Source: Salpingoeca rosetta
Lineage: Eukaryota > Opisthokonta > Choanoflagellata > Craspedida > Salpingoecidae
Direction of reading: 5' to 3'
NCBI RefSeq assembly: GCF_000188695.1
Contig: NW_004754908.1
Location: forward strand, 252,181-308,260
DNA: 56,080 bases
Shown here: in pieces, positions 29,389-43,054 of the stretch
Numbering within the stretch: the first letter of the stretch is position 1
Layout: each line of letters opens with the position of its first letter
The notes under the pieces: generated by a model
Seen by the model: only the letters and a program-made list of their open reading frames with translations
The model's database searches: none
What the model was told of the DNA's origin: nothing
Position numbers and translations under genes: made by a program

Positions 29389-32300
29389 ATGAGCGAGAAG
29401 GAAAGCACGGCGGCCACACCAGGCCAGCCAGTCGCCAGTGAAACTGCGTCCGAAAGAGAAGCGGTTCGTTGAAGGAAAGGGGGAGGGTGGAGGGATGCAC
29501 CGCTTCGTGTATGCTTTTGTTGTGCAGGCTTTGTTGTGGTGTGGGCTTTGTTGTGGTGTGGGCTTTGTTGTGGTGCGTGCTTCGTGTGCGTGCTTGTTGG
29601 TTTTGTGTGGCGCGCCACGTTTCTGCCGTGCTCGGTGGGGTGTGCTTGCGACTCGCCTTCTGAACGCTTGTTGAGTTCCCACTTTCACTCGCCACATCAC
29701 AACAGTCGTTGACGTGCACCAACAACAACAAGCAACAACAACAGCAACAAGCACCACCAACAACAACAAGCAACAACAACAGCAACAACAGCAAGCACCA
29801 ACAACAGCAACAAGCACCAACAACAACAAGCAACACCAAAAGCACAACACAATACTTGTACCACTCACCCGCCGTTTGCCTGGCGTGCAGATTGCTTCCA
29901 GTACGGTAAGCTTGCTGGGCAGCGTGGAGCAGATTGCCGCCAGAAGACAGGCTGTGCTGAAGCGATGGTCCGAGTTCAAGGAAGTGGCCGCACAGCGCCG
30001 CGCCAAGCTTCAAGACAGCAAGAAGCTCCAGCAGTTCAACCGAAACTGTGAGGAGCTTGAGGCATGGATTGCCAGCAGGCTCAAAATCGCCTCAGAGGAG
30101 GCCCACAAGGACCCAACCAACCTGCAGGTGGTGTCGTGTATACCGTGTGCGTGTGTGTGTGTGTGTACACGTGTATATACTTGTGTGTGCACATGTAGAG
30201 ACTTGTGTGTGCATATGTTTGTGTGCGTACATCTGTGTGTGCATGCGTGTATTTTTTTTTTGTTTTTGCCTCTGTCTGTATGAGTGTGTACTGTGTGTCG
30301 ATATGCATGTGGCTCACTTGAGGTCTGTCAGTGGGTGCCCCGGTGTTTTGTTTTGTTTTGCGTGCATACACGTGCCCTGGGCAAGCCCAAGCTTGGTTTT
30401 GTGCAACGGCATGCTTGCTGGTCGGTGTCACGCCACCTCGTCCCTCACCAAGCTTATCATTGGCATGCTGACACACACCCACAGGCAAAAATCAAGAAAC
30501 ACAAGACGTTTGAGGCCGAGATACACGCCAACGAGAACGCGCTGTCCACAGTCAAGCTCTCCGGGCATGAACTGATCAACCACGGCCACTACGCCGCTGA
30601 CGCCATTGCCGCCAAAATCGAGTTTGTGGAGGAACAGTGGGCGCTTCTGCTCGAACGCAGCAAGCTCAAGGCACGCAAGCTGCAAGAGGCGCAGGCTCTC
30701 CTCGCCTTCAAGCGCGAGGTGGACGAGGTCGACGCTTGGATTCAAAGCAAGGTGAGCTGAGGGTGGGACGAGTCTTGCTTGCTCTGCCTTTGGTTTGCGG
30801 TGCATTCATGCTTGTGGGCTACTTGGCTGTGCTCGTAGCTGTGGGTGTATCTATGTCTCTCCTGTGCTCCAGTTTTGCTCTGCGTCCTGCATTTTAAAAT
30901 CTCGCAACTACAACCGCCGTCTCACACACACACACTCACTCGCTCACTCACTCACACATGCTCACACACACACACACTCGCACACTCTCACACACTCACA
31001 CACTCACACACACACTCACACACATTCACACATGCTCACACATGCACACGCACACGCACATACACACATGCTCACATGCACGCTCCCTCTCCCTCTCCCT
31101 GTCTGTACAATGACCTGCGTCTTTCCTTTCATTCCCATTTCCTCCTTTGCTTCCTTGCTTGTATCAACCACAACCTCGGTGTTTCGGTGTGACAACACCG
31201 CGTGCGCAGGCCGAGATTGCCAGCTCCAAAGATGTGGGCAAGGACCTGGAGCACGTGGGCATGCTGCAGAAGAAATTTGACGATTTCACCAACGATTTGA
31301 CTGCCAGTGACGTGCGCGTGGACGCCGTGAACAAGATGGCCGTTGACCTCATTCGCCAAGGCCATCCAGAGCAAACGTTTATTCAACAGCGCCAGCAGGT
31401 GCGTACATCTGACTGCGCTGATCTGTTTGTGATGCTCCATGCATGTACGTGTGTGCTTGCAGTACGCTTCACACCACAAGCGGTTCTTTTGTTAGAGTGT
31501 CCGTTCACCCCACAATCCATCAAACCGTGCCTTGCCACGCGTCACCCTCACCAAGAACACTCGTTCCACCGTCACCACCATCACCACCAACATCAACAAC
31601 ATCAACAACTTAAACAACAACAACACCAACTTAAACAACAACAACACCAACTTAAACAACAACTCACATCCCTCTTGTGCACGGTACACCAGGCGATCAA
31701 CGACGCGTGGGCTGCGCTGAAGAAGCAGGCGGCGCAGCGGCACGAGCTGCTGAGCAACGCCAAGCAGATCCACGCCTTCAACCGCGACGCCGACGAAATC
31801 GACAGCCGCATCAGCGAGAAGATGGCCATGCTCTCCACAGAGGACTACGGCAAAGACCTCGCCAGCGTGGAGGCCCTGCAGCGCAAACACGAGGTGTTCA
31901 CGCGCGACCTGGCTGCGCTCGGTGACAGCGTGGCCAGCCTGAGCGACGACGCTCGCCGCCTGTGCACGGCCTTCCCCGACAGCGCCGGGGACGTGCGGAC
32001 CAAGCGCGACGCCGTGTCGCAGCACTGGGAGCAGCTGAGCAGCGCCGCCCGCCAGCGCAAGACCAAGCTCGACGACGCACACGACCTGCAGCGGTTCCTC
32101 AACGACCTGCAGAGCTCCACGTCCTGGATTGCCGACATGACGTCGCTCATGTCTGTGGAGGAGACGGTGCGGGACGTTGCCGGCGCCGACGCGCTGCTGC
32201 AGCGGCACCAGGAGCGCCACGACGAGCTGCAGGCGCGCCAGGCAAACTTTAACGCCGTGGAGGAGTTTGGGTCGCGCCTCATCCTGCGCGGGCACTACGC

Positions 32301-33928
32301 CGCAGAGGAGGTGAAGCAGCGGCTGGACGCGCTCAAGGGCGAGCGGGCGGCGCTGGACGAGCTGTGGAAGCGCAGGCAGCACGAGTTTGAGGAGGCCCGC
32401 GCCATGCAGGTGTTCCTGCGCGACACGGAGCAGGTGGAGTCCTGGCTGGCGTCGCGCGAGTCTGCCCTGCGCACAGAGGACCTGGGCGATTCCCTGGACA
32501 CGGTGGACGCGCTGCTGAAGAAGCACGACGACTTTGAAAAGTCGCTCGCAGCGCACGAGGAGAAGACAGCGGCGCTGCAGCAGGCGGCCGCGCGCCTGGC
32601 AACGGAGGGCCACTCGCAGGCCGCGGAGATCCAGGCGCGGTGCGACGCCGTGCTGGAGCGACGGGCGGCGCTGGTCAAGGCCGCAGCAGAGCGGCGCACG
32701 AAGCTCGAGGCGTCCAAGCAGCTGCAGGAGTTCAAGCGCGACGCAGACGAGGCCGAGGCGTGGATGAAGGAAAAGCTGCAGGCCGCCACAGACGGCGCGT
32801 ACAAGGACCCGACCAACCTGCGCGGGAAGATCAAGAACCACGAGGCGTTCAAGGCGGAGCTGCAGGCCAACGAGAGCCGCGTGACAGCCGTGCAGGACGC
32901 CGGCGCGCAGCTGGTGCAGCAGGGCCACTACGCCACGGACTACATTGAGCAGCGGCAGCGGGAGCTGGGCAACCAGTGGGCCACGCTGCAAGAGGAGTCT
33001 GACACCAAGGGCCAGCGCCTGGAGGAGGCGCACCAGCACCAGGAGTTCAGCCGCCGCGTGGACGACATGGACGGGTGGTGCAAGGACGTGGAGAAAGCGC
33101 TCGCATCGGAGGACCTTGGCCGCGACCTCAGCTCCGTCAAGAACCTCATCAAGAAGCACCAGCTGCTGGAAGCGGACGTGGCGGGCCACCAGGAGCGGCT
33201 GGAGGCCATCCAGCGGCAGGCAAAGGAGATGATGGACGCAGGCAACTTCCAGGCGGAGGCCATCCAGGCGCGCGAGCAGGCGCTCACCACGCGCTACAAC
33301 GCCTTCACGCAGCCCATGCAGCGCCGCAAGCAGCAGCTCGAGGAGTCGTTGCAGCTGCAGATGTTCCTGCGCACGCTCGACGACGAGCTGTCCTGGATCA
33401 AGGAGAAGGAGCCCCTTGCCGCGTCCACCAACACGGGCAGCAGCCTCACCTCCGTGCAGAGCCTGCAGAAGAAGCACAACGCGCTTCTGGCCGAGCTCAC
33501 GGGCCGAAAGTCGCACATCCAGGATGTGGAGAAGACGGCGCAGCAGCTGGTGGCTGGCGGGCACTACGCTGCGGAACAAGTGCGCCAGCACCGCGACGAG
33601 CTGCTGCAGCGGTGGCGCGCGCTGAACAGCACGGCGCAGCAACGGACCGTGGCGCTGGACCACGCCCTGCAGGTGCAGCAGTACCTGGCAGACGCCAACG
33701 AGGCGCAGGCGTGGATGGCGGAGAAGGAGCCCGTGGTCACAAACGACAACTTTGGCAAGGACGAGGACAGCGCACAGGGCCTGCTGAAGAAGCACGAGGT
33801 GGTCGAGCAGGACCTGCGCGCGTACAAGGGTGACATTGAGCGTTTGGCCGAGGACTGCCGCAAGTGCCAGCACGTTTATGTTCCCGACGCGGCAGAAGCC
33901 GATCAGCTGCAGCAGCAAGACCAGCAAG

Positions 33929-33959
<31 letters not shown>

Positions 33960-36900
33960 ACCAGCCACACCCAAGGCCAAGTCGAAGAAGCGTGTCAAGG
34001 CCAAGCACACGTTCGATGCGAAGGCGGATCCAAAGAAGCTGTCTGTCCAGAAGGGCGAGATTATTGCACTGGTGTCCAAGGACTCTGCAGATTGGTGGCG
34101 CTGCGAGAAGGACGGGCGCGTTGGCTTTGTTCCAGCGGCCTTCCTGCGCGAAGTTGTCGCAGAGGTGGGCCCTGAACAAGCACAGCAGCAGCAGCAGCAG
34201 CAGCAGCAGCAAGCACAGCAGTCGACTGGCTCGCGAGCACAGGGACAGCAGAAGCGTGCGGACCCCGAGGTTATTGCTGCTGTGACGGAGCGACAGAACG
34301 CGCTGGAGTCGCAGTACACGCAGCTGATTGAGGCGGCGGCGGCGCGGCGCAAGCGGCTGGAGGAGACGCAGCAGCTGTTCCAGTTCAACCGCGAGCTGGA
34401 CGAGGTGGAGTCGTGGATGAACACGCGTGAGGCCGTGGCTGCCCAGGAGGACGTGGGCGCAGACCTGGAGCACAACGAGAGCATCCAGAAGAAGTTTGAC
34501 GACTTTGTCAAGGACCTGACGGCCAACGAGTCCCGCTTGCAGGTGGCGAACAAGCTTGCGGATACGCTGGTGAAGAGCGGGCACTCCCAGGCGGCGGCGA
34601 TTGAGAAGCGGCGCACGGCGCTGAACGAGCGCTGGGCGGCCCTGCAGGCGCTGGCAACACAGCGGCGGGACGCGCTGCTGGCGGCACAGGAGGTGCACCG
34701 CTTCAACCGCGACGTGGACGAAACCAAGGCGCGCTTCAACGAGAAGGACGTTGTACTCTCCTCTGAGGACTATGGCAAGGACGTCGCCAGCGTGGAGGCC
34801 CTGCAGCGCAAGCACGAGGCGGCCATGCGCGACCTGCAGGCGCTGGAAGGAAAGGTTGCCGAGCTGCGCGCAGAGGCAGAGCGCCTGAGCACGGCGCAGC
34901 CGAGCAAGGCCGAGGGCGTGCGCGCCAAGCTGGCGGAGGTGGACCAGGGCTGGCAGGCGCTGCAGGACAAGGCGGCCGTGCGCAAGGACGCGCTTGCAGA
35001 GGCGCTGAGCTACCAGCAGTTCCTGAGCGAGCAGCGGGACCTGGCGGCGTGGCTGGCGAGCATGCAGACGCTTGCCTCTGCAACGGAGCTGGCAAACGAC
35101 CCGGCAAGCGCAGACGGCCTGCTGAAGCGGCACCAGGACGTGCAGACGGAGATTGACGCGCGGCAGGAGGAGCTGGCCCGCCTGCGCGAGTTTGGCGAGA
35201 AGCTGGTGCAGCAGGGCCACAGCAAATCAGGCGACATCCAGGAGCGACTGGACGCCGTGAGGAGCAGCACAGAGGCGCTGGCACAGGCGATGCAGGGCCG
35301 GCGGCAGCAACTGGAGCAGTGCGCGGAGCTGCAGGCGTTCAAGCGCATGGCCGAGCAAGTGGAGGCGTGGATCACGACGCGCGAGGGCCCGCTGGAGAGC
35401 GACGATGTCGGCAGCACGCTGGACGGCGTGGAGGCCATGCAGAAGAAGCACGCCGAGTTTGAGAACAGCCTGGCGGCGCAGAAGGAGAAGGTGCAGGAGG
35501 TGACTGCGGAGGCGGACCGCCTGGTTGCCCAGGAGCACTACGACGCCCTGGCCATCTCCGACCGCAAGCACGCCGTGAGCGCGCGGTGGGAGCACCTGCT
35601 GGAGCTGTCTGACGCGCGCGGCAAGCGCCTGGAGCAAGCCATGAAGGTGCAGCAGTTCTACCGGGACGCAGACGAGGCTGAGGCATGGATGGCGGAGCGG
35701 CAGCAGGTGGCGGCCGACCCGTCGTACCGCGACCCAAGCAACATCCAGGGCAAGGTGCAGAAGCACCAAACGTTCCACGCGGAGGTGACGGCCAACGAGG
35801 GCCGCATCTTCTCCGTGATCAACGACGGGAAGCGGCTGATTGGGGAGAGCCCGGACCACGCCACGCCCATCTCGGAGCGCATCGCCGAGCTTGAGCGCGC
35901 GTGGCGGGAGCTGTGCACCCAGTCGGAGGACAAGACGCAGAAACTCCGGGACGCGGAGAACCTGCAGCAGTTCAACATTGGGCTGGAGGACGTGGACTTT
36001 TGGTTGTCTGAGGTTGAGCTGCAGCTCTCCTCACGCGACCTGGGCAAGGACCTACCCGCGGTGCAGAGCCTGCTGAAGAAGCACGAGCTGGTGGAGGCAG
36101 ACATCTCCTCGCACCAGGCGCGCATTGAGGAGGTGAACCAGCAGGCGCAGGCGTTCGTGGACGCGGGCCACTTTGATGCCGACAACATCCGCGCGCGGCG
36201 GGAGCAGATTGCTGCGCGGTATGCGGCGGTGCAGGAGCTGGCCACGCAGCGCCGCACGCAGCTGCAGGCGTCGCTGCAGCTGCAGAAGATTCTGCGCGAC
36301 ATTGACGACGAGCAGGCGTGGATCAAGGAGAAGGCGCGCGCCGCGGCGTCGGAGGACTTTGGCAAGGACCTCACCGGCGTGCAGAACCTGCAGAAGAAGC
36401 ACGAGCACTTTGAGGAGGAGGTGCAGGCGCACGAGGGCAAGGTGCGCGGCGTGCTGGATGCGGCCGCCGACCTGGTGAGCGCGGGCCACTACGCCGCGGA
36501 CACCATTGCCGAGCGCCGCACGCAGCTGGAGCAGGACTGGACGAGCCTGCAGGCGCAGAGCCGGGCGCGCGGGGCCAAGCTGCAGGAGGCGCTTGCGTTC
36601 CAGCGGCTGCGGGCGGACGTTGACGAGGAGGAGTCGTGGATCAACGAGAAGCAGGCGATGATGACGAGCGTGGACACCATTGAGACGCTCTCCGGTGCGC
36701 AGGCGCTGTCGAAGAAGCACGACGCGTTTGAGGTTGACCTGGGCGACCACAAGCAGCGCGTGCAGGAGCTGCTGACCAGCGGGCGCTCGCTCGTTGATGC
36801 GGGCAACTACCAGGCTGCCGAGATTCGAGAGAGCATGGTGCGCCTGGAGGAGGCGCTGCAGGAGCTGACGCACGCCTCTGCCGAGCGCAAGGCCGCGCTT

Positions 36901-38669
36901 GGTGACCGCCTTGAGTTTCTGCGGTGCACGCGCGAGGCGGAGTCGATCCAGGCGTGGATCAAGGACAAGACCATGTCGCCGGAGGAGCTGAACGACTTTG
37001 GAAAGGACCTGACAGCTGTGCAGGCGCTGCTGAACAAGCAGGACGCGTTTGACAGCTCCGTGTCGCTGTTCCAGCCACGCGTCGATGCCTTCAAGGCCAT
37101 GGCAGAGCAGCTCAAGGCGAACAAGAACACGCACTCTGCTGACATTGATGCACTGCGGACGTCTGTTCTCTCGCAGTGGCAGCAACTCCTGGACACCGCC
37201 GCCAACCGCAGGGTGCGTGTGCCACCTTTACCATCCCCCGCTGCTTGTTTGTTTGTTTGTTTGTTTGTTTGTTTGTTTGTTTGTTTGTTTGTTTGTTTGT
37301 TTGTTTGTTGTGGTTGTGTGTGTACTTGTTTGTTTGTTTGTGCGTGTGCGTGCGCTTTGTTTTCTCCTCCCTTGCTCATCCATCCATCCATCCATCCATC
37401 CATCCATCCATCCATCCATCCATCCATCCATCCCATCCCATCCCTTCTTCTCACCCATCAACACCCACCCGCCTTGGGTTCCGTTTCGCGGTGCAGAAAA
37501 TGCTGGTGAAGACGCAGACGACGTTCAAGGACATTGACAAGCTGTTCCTTGAGTTTGCCAAGAAGGCGTCCCAGCTCAACTCATGGCTGGAGAATGCAGA
37601 GGAGGACCTCACAGACCCCGTGCGCGTCAACTCGCTAGAGGAGATTCGCGCCCTCGCCGACCACCACTCGCGCTTCATCCAGTCGCTGAGCTCGGCTGAG
37701 TCGGACTTTGAGGAGCTGCGCATGCTCAACCAGCGCATTGCGTCGTACACGCAGGCGCCCAACCCGTACACGTGGTTCACCGTGGACACGCTGCAGGAGT
37801 CTTGGGACAGCCTGCAGGCGGCGATTGAGGAGCGCACGAAGGACCTTCAAGCAGAGATGAAGCGGCAGGAGGAGAACGACGATTTTAGGCGCAAGTTTGC
37901 CAAGCACGCCAACGAGTTCAACGCGTGGCTGGTGAGCACGCGCGCAAAGCTGGTTGAGGGCACGGGCACGCTGGAGGAGCAGCTGGAGGCGACGCAGCAC
38001 TATTACGAGCAGGTGCAGCAGAAGAAGAGCACGCTCAAGACGATTGAGGACCTCGGGGCGCGCATGGAGGAGAACCTGATTCTGGACAACAAGTACACAG
38101 AACACTCGACGGTTGGGCTGGCGCAGCAGTGGGACCAGCTGGAGCAGCTTGGCATGCGCATGCAGCACAACCTGGAGCAGCAAATCCAGGCCAAGAACGC
38201 CACGGGCGTCTCTGAGGAGCAGATGAAGGAGTTTACAGACACCTTCCGCTACTTTGACAAGGACGGGTCTGGCTTCCTTGACCATCAGGAGTTCAAGTCG
38301 TGCCTGCGCAGTCTCGGCTACTCCACGCTGGAGGTTGTTGAGGAGGGCGAGGCTGACCCTGAGTTTGAGGCGATTCTGCGCACGGTTGACCCGAACATGG
38401 ACGGGCGCGTGTCGCAGGCGGAGTTTATGGCGTTTATGATCAGCCGCGCGACGGAGAACGTGGAGTCGTCCAACGAGGTGATCAACGCGTTCCGGGCCGC
38501 CGCGGGCAGCAAGCCGTATGTGACTGTGGACGACCTCTCTTCCGTGCTCACGCCCGACCAAGTGGACTACTGCACGCGCCACATGCCCGCATATGTGGAC
38601 GAGAGCGGCAGGGAGGTTGCGGGTGCCCTCGACTACAGCCACTTTACCAAGAACATCTTCGCCAGCTGA
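29389..38669 (+). CDS. Spectrin alpha chain (non-erythroid type)
   Basis: Six exons: 29389-29463, 29891-30127, 30485-30751, 31210-31398, 31693-37212 and 37497-38669. They give 2486 residues (human alpha-II 2472). Exon 2 begins with the lone helix C ([21 protein letters not shown]) that pairs with beta-spectrin to form tetramers. About twenty triple-helical repeats follow, with the usual Trp/Leu pattern and linkers such as [20 protein letters not shown]. An SH3 domain ([37 protein letters not shown]) sits at residues about 1025-1080, inside the chain as in animals, but flanked by polyQ linkers. The C-terminus has [20 protein letters not shown], two EF hands ([26 protein letters not shown]) and the Ca-insensitive EF pair ending HFTKNIFAS. 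It forms the submembrane cytoskeleton with beta-spectrin and actin. The calpain/calmodulin insert of vertebrate alpha-II is absent. Confidence 0.95.
29714..29850 (+). repeat. CAACAACAAG-type repeat in spectrin intron 1
   Basis: Imperfect CAA-rich array (CAACAACAAGCAACAACAAC units with CACCAA) in the 3' half of intron 1. The 5' half carries TTTGTTGTGGTGTGGG-type repeats. Confidence 0.85.
31600..31663 (+). repeat. CAACAACTTAAAC repeat in spectrin intron 4
   Basis: Units of CTTAAACAACAACAACACCAA just before the acceptor of exon 5; the same motif as at 13084-13215 on the sense strand of JKAMP. Confidence 0.9.
37244..37310 (+). repeat. (TTTG)n microsatellite in spectrin intron 5
   Basis: About 16 TTTG copies beginning 32 bases after the exon 5 donor. 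Confidence 0.95.
37377..37434 (+). repeat. (CCAT)n microsatellite in spectrin intron 5
   Basis: About 14 CCAT copies in the 3' half of the same intron, 60 bases before the acceptor. Confidence 0.95.
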
Positions 38670-39140
38670 TGAGAAGAGAGAGGGAGGAGGCAGGGGAGCG
38701 AGGCAGAGGGAGAGAGCAGCTTTTCCCAGGCAATGTGTGTTGTGTGTGTGTGTGTGTGCGTGTGGGTGTGCGTGCATGATTGTGGCTGGCTTGGACTTTC
38801 GCTGGTTGCAATTCGCAGAGAAACGCGTGGGGAAAGGAGGGTGGGTGGGTTGGTGGTGGTGGTGGTGGTGATGATGATGATGATGATGATCGCGGGCTAT
38901 TGCTTGTTTGTTTGCTTGCTTGCTCATGATGGGAGACCGTGCATTCATGGCGTTTGCTTGTGTTTGTGTTCTCTTTGTGGTGCTATCATTGGAATATCGT
39001 GGTGTGCGGTCAGTGAGCTCAGCGCGAAACAGAGCGTGAGTAGAGGGGGAACTCGCACGCGCCTGCACACACACTACACACGACACACACACACACTCTC
39101 TCTCTATCTCTCTCCATCTCTCTCTCTGTCTCTCGCAACA

Positions 39141-39231
<91 letters not shown>

Positions 39232-39283
39232 ACAAAACCAGCCAACCAACCAAGCAAAAGCAAGCAAGCCAACAACCAAGAAG
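38670..39283. other. Intergenic region, spectrin to THADA
   Basis: Spectrin 3' UTR (purine-rich start, TG runs, (GAT)n near 38870-38890) and the upstream region of THADA with a long (CA)n array at about 39138-39230, ending 54 bases before the THADA ATG. No other gene seen. Confidence 0.6.
39138..39230 (+). repeat. (CA)n array upstream of THADA
   Basis: About 45 near-perfect CA dinucleotides, preceded by CTCTCTCT. Confidence 0.95.
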
Positions 39284-39615
39284 ATGTTGGCACGTGTGCA
39301 CGAACATGTGCGGGCTCTTGAATCGAGCAGCAGCACCAGCCACTGGCCGCTGATCACCAAGACGCTGCGAACCGCTGTGCTGGAGGGCGGGGACACGCCC
39401 AGCCGAAAGCACATTGAAGCTGTGGCACAGAGCTGGTACGTGGACCTGCACAACGTCATCAAGGGAGGCAAAGGCGATGTGCGACAGCAGCGCTTGCAGG
39501 CTGCGGCCAACACCAGCGACAATGCGTTTGCCCACATTGTCTCTGCGCTCGTCGGCCTGCACATGATCGTTTCCGGCATGTCACGGCGTCACCTAAGCAA
39601 GGTCCTTTTGCATGC

Positions 39616-39652
<37 letters not shown>

Positions 39653-42575
39653 TGTGTGTGTGTGTGTGTGTCTGCGTGTCTGCGTGCCTGTGAGTGTGTC
39701 TGTGTGTCTGTGTGTCTGCGTGTCTGCGTGTCTGTGTGTCTGTGTCTGCCTCGCTCTCTTCCTCTCTACCTCTCTACCTCTCTTCCTCTCTGCCTCTCTG
39801 CCTCTCTACCTCTCTTCCTCTCTTCCTCTCTGCCTCTCTACCTCTCTTCCTCTCTGCCTCTCTGCCTGCCTGCCTGCCTGCAACTGGATCTGCAGTCATG
39901 CTTCTGGTCTTCACGTACTCCTTGACGTTGTGCTCACACGTAGCCACACATACCCACACGTACCCACACGTGCACAGGCGATGAGCAGCTTGCATGAGCA
40001 CTACCCTGACCAAACACGTGTTGGGTATGAAGAACACCTCGAACACCTCCTGCGGACGTGCACTGATGTGAGTCCCATGCTGATTGATGCTTGGATTGGC
40101 ACAGCCAACTGGTTGGAGCTGCTGTTGCATGCACACTTGCCGCTCATGATTGCTTGCGCTCACCCCGGCTCATCATGGTGTGCAGGACAATGCTGTGAGT
40201 GTTGTCGCAGACATTGCGGCTCTTGCTGACGTCGCGGCCCTCAGCTGTGTCCGAACAGCCCTGGAGCAACTCATTGTCCCTTGGATCAAGGCCTTGTCAG
40301 CGGCGCTTCGAGTGGTGCGAGACACGCCGCAGGATCAGCTCAACGAGGCCAGCGCGCATACCTGTGTCAAGGTAGTCATGGCACAAGCACACGCAACATC
40401 ACACCTCCGGCTGCTCCTCGGCTCTGTGTGTGTGCTTTGTGTGTGTCTGTGTGTCTGTGTGTCTGTGTGTGTGTGTGCTTTGTGTGTGTCTGTGTGTCTG
40501 TGTCTGTGTGTCTGTGTGTCTGTGTGTCTGTGTGTGTGCTTTGTGTGTGTGTGTGTGTGTGTGTGTGTCTGTGTCTGTGTCTGTGTCTGTGTCTGTGTCT
40601 GTGTGTGCGTGGAGTATAGCTCCCGAGACTTGGTTTTGTTGAAGATGCATGCGAAGCTCACATGTAAGGACCCCGTGTTGCTCAGGCGTATGTGCTGACG
40701 CTGCAGCAGTTGGACGCACCACTGCTCGCGCTCCTTGATGAAGAAGAAACAGGCGCGCACAAGCACGAGTTTGAAGCCATCCCATCACTCCTTGCAGACA
40801 TTGTTGTTTCCACAACCGTACGCGAGGTTGCCCTGATGTCGGCAATGGGGCTCGGATACACAGTGGCCCTCTTCTCCCGAAACGAATCACCATCCGCCCG
40901 CGCCACCAACGCCCTGGCTGCCCTCGCACTCGGGTGTGTGTGTGTGTGTGTCTGTGTGTCTGTGTGTCTGTGTGTCTGTGTGTCTGTGTGTTTGCGTCTG
41001 TGTGTGTGTGTGTCTGTGTGTGTCTGTGTGTTTCTGTGTGTCTGTGTGTCTGTGTGTCTGTCTGTGTGTCTGTGTGTCTGTCTGTGTGTCTGTGTGTCTG
41101 TCTCTGTCCCTCTCTCTGCTTCTGTCCCTCTCTCTGTGTCTCTGTCCCTCTCTCTGGCCCTGTCCATCTCTCTGTGCATTTGTACCTTGCCATTCAGCGG
41201 CTGACTTGCGCACAACCACCAACAGAACACCAGCGGCGCGCGTGCACGCGAGCGGGCTGGCCACTGCAGCCGAGGCCTTGAAGACCATCCATGCAAACAT
41301 CATCGGCCCCTTTGCCTCTACTGGAGACGTGGATTGGAGCGTCACCATGAAGCAACTGTCCAACCAACAGCTCCAGGTCTCTGTTGCCGTCACTCACGCC
41401 CTCCTCTCCACCCTCTCCATCACCGACTTGTGCGCCCCAATCGACCTCTCCCCCATCACAGGTACTGTGTATGTATGTATGTATGTATGTATGTTTGTAT
41501 GTATGTATGTATGTATGTATGTATGTGTGTGTGTATGCCTTGTTGTGGGTTCAGCTCACCTTTACTTACCCTTTCGCTCTTCTTGCCTCCCCTTTCGCTC
41601 CTCATGGCTCCTGGTAGGGCAAGCATGTGAGGGTGTGTTGCTGCTTGATGTTCTGTTGCCGTTTGTGTCGACACTGTCACACTCGCACGTGAGTGAGAGC
41701 CTGCGGCACTCCGTGTACAACGTGTTTCGGGCATGGTCCACAACCCTGGCAACAGCAGCAGAGCAGTTTCCACACGTTATCTTCTCCCAAGGTGTGGGTG
41801 GTGAACTTGAACCTCTCTGTGTGAGTGTGTGCGATGATGACACGAAACGAGACGTGCGTCTGCGCAGTCCGTCCGTTCAGCCGCCCTGCCGCCCAAACAC
41901 ACGTCAAGCACATGCATGCACGCACGTGTAAGAGTACTGGCACGCACTCGAATACACGCACACGTGCGCTCGCGCAGACACAAACTATCCCACTCATACT
42001 GTTTGTGTGCCAACCGTCATCAATGCATTTCTGCTTGCCATGTGTCGTTCACGTTCCATGACAGGGGCACTCCGTGCACACACGGGTGCGCCCTCGCTCG
42101 TGCACTTCCTCGAGGCGACGCTGTTCCGTGACTGGGAAGATCCCATCGAAGTCAGTTGCGCTTCATGCGTTGCATGGCTGCTGTGTGGTTATGTTTTGGG
42201 TTGTCGTGTGCGGTGTCATGTGTAATGTGTTCGCATGCGCGCATCATGCATGCACACCCGTCCTTTGGTTTTTTTTTTGTTTGCGGTGTTGTACATTCTG
42301 CCCACCTTCCATTCCCACCTGCTCTCTCTAGTTCACTCACCCTATCACTCATTTTGCCACCCACTCACCAACACCACCTTCACCTGTCCTACCCGTCTTG
42401 CTTTCTCTCCAACGTGGTATCTCCAGGCTGTGCGCGATGGCGCTGCGCATGTGTTTCGGCAATTGCTGAATGTGGACCGCATTTCCTCCACACGAGACGA
42501 TGTGTCGCCGCTCAACCTCGCCAGCAGTTTTACAACACGCCTCATCGCCTTTGATTGGCGCGTCAAAGTGAGTGC

Positions 42576-42619
<44 letters not shown>

Positions 42620-42968
42620 TTGTGTGTGCTTTGTGTGTGTGTGTGCTTTGTGTGTGTGTGTGTGAGTGCTTTGTGTGTGCTTTGTGCGTGTGTGTGTGTG
42701 TGTGTGTGCTTTGTGTGTGTGTGTGTGCTTTGTGTGGGTGTGTGTGTGTGTGTGTGTGTTGTATTTAGTTCCACATATTAAAAAAAAGATTCGTGGCAGG
42801 GCGGGTAATTTTTTTAAAAATGCCCCTGAAAGAAGAGTCATTGCTTCGGCGCGCCCCCCCTTGAAAGCNNNNNNNNNNNNNNNNNNNNNNNNNNNNNNNN
42901 NNNNNNNNNNNNNNNNNNNNNNNNNNNNNNNNNNNNNNNNNNNNNNNNNNNNNNNNNNNNNNNNNNNN

Positions 42969-43054
<86 letters not shown>

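Noticed and set aside
31492..35220. 1242-codon minus-strand open frame antisense to spectrin
   Set aside because: Mirror of a strongly GC3-biased coding exon; composition is Leu/Arg/Val-rich with no domain, and the plus strand is clearly alpha-spectrin.
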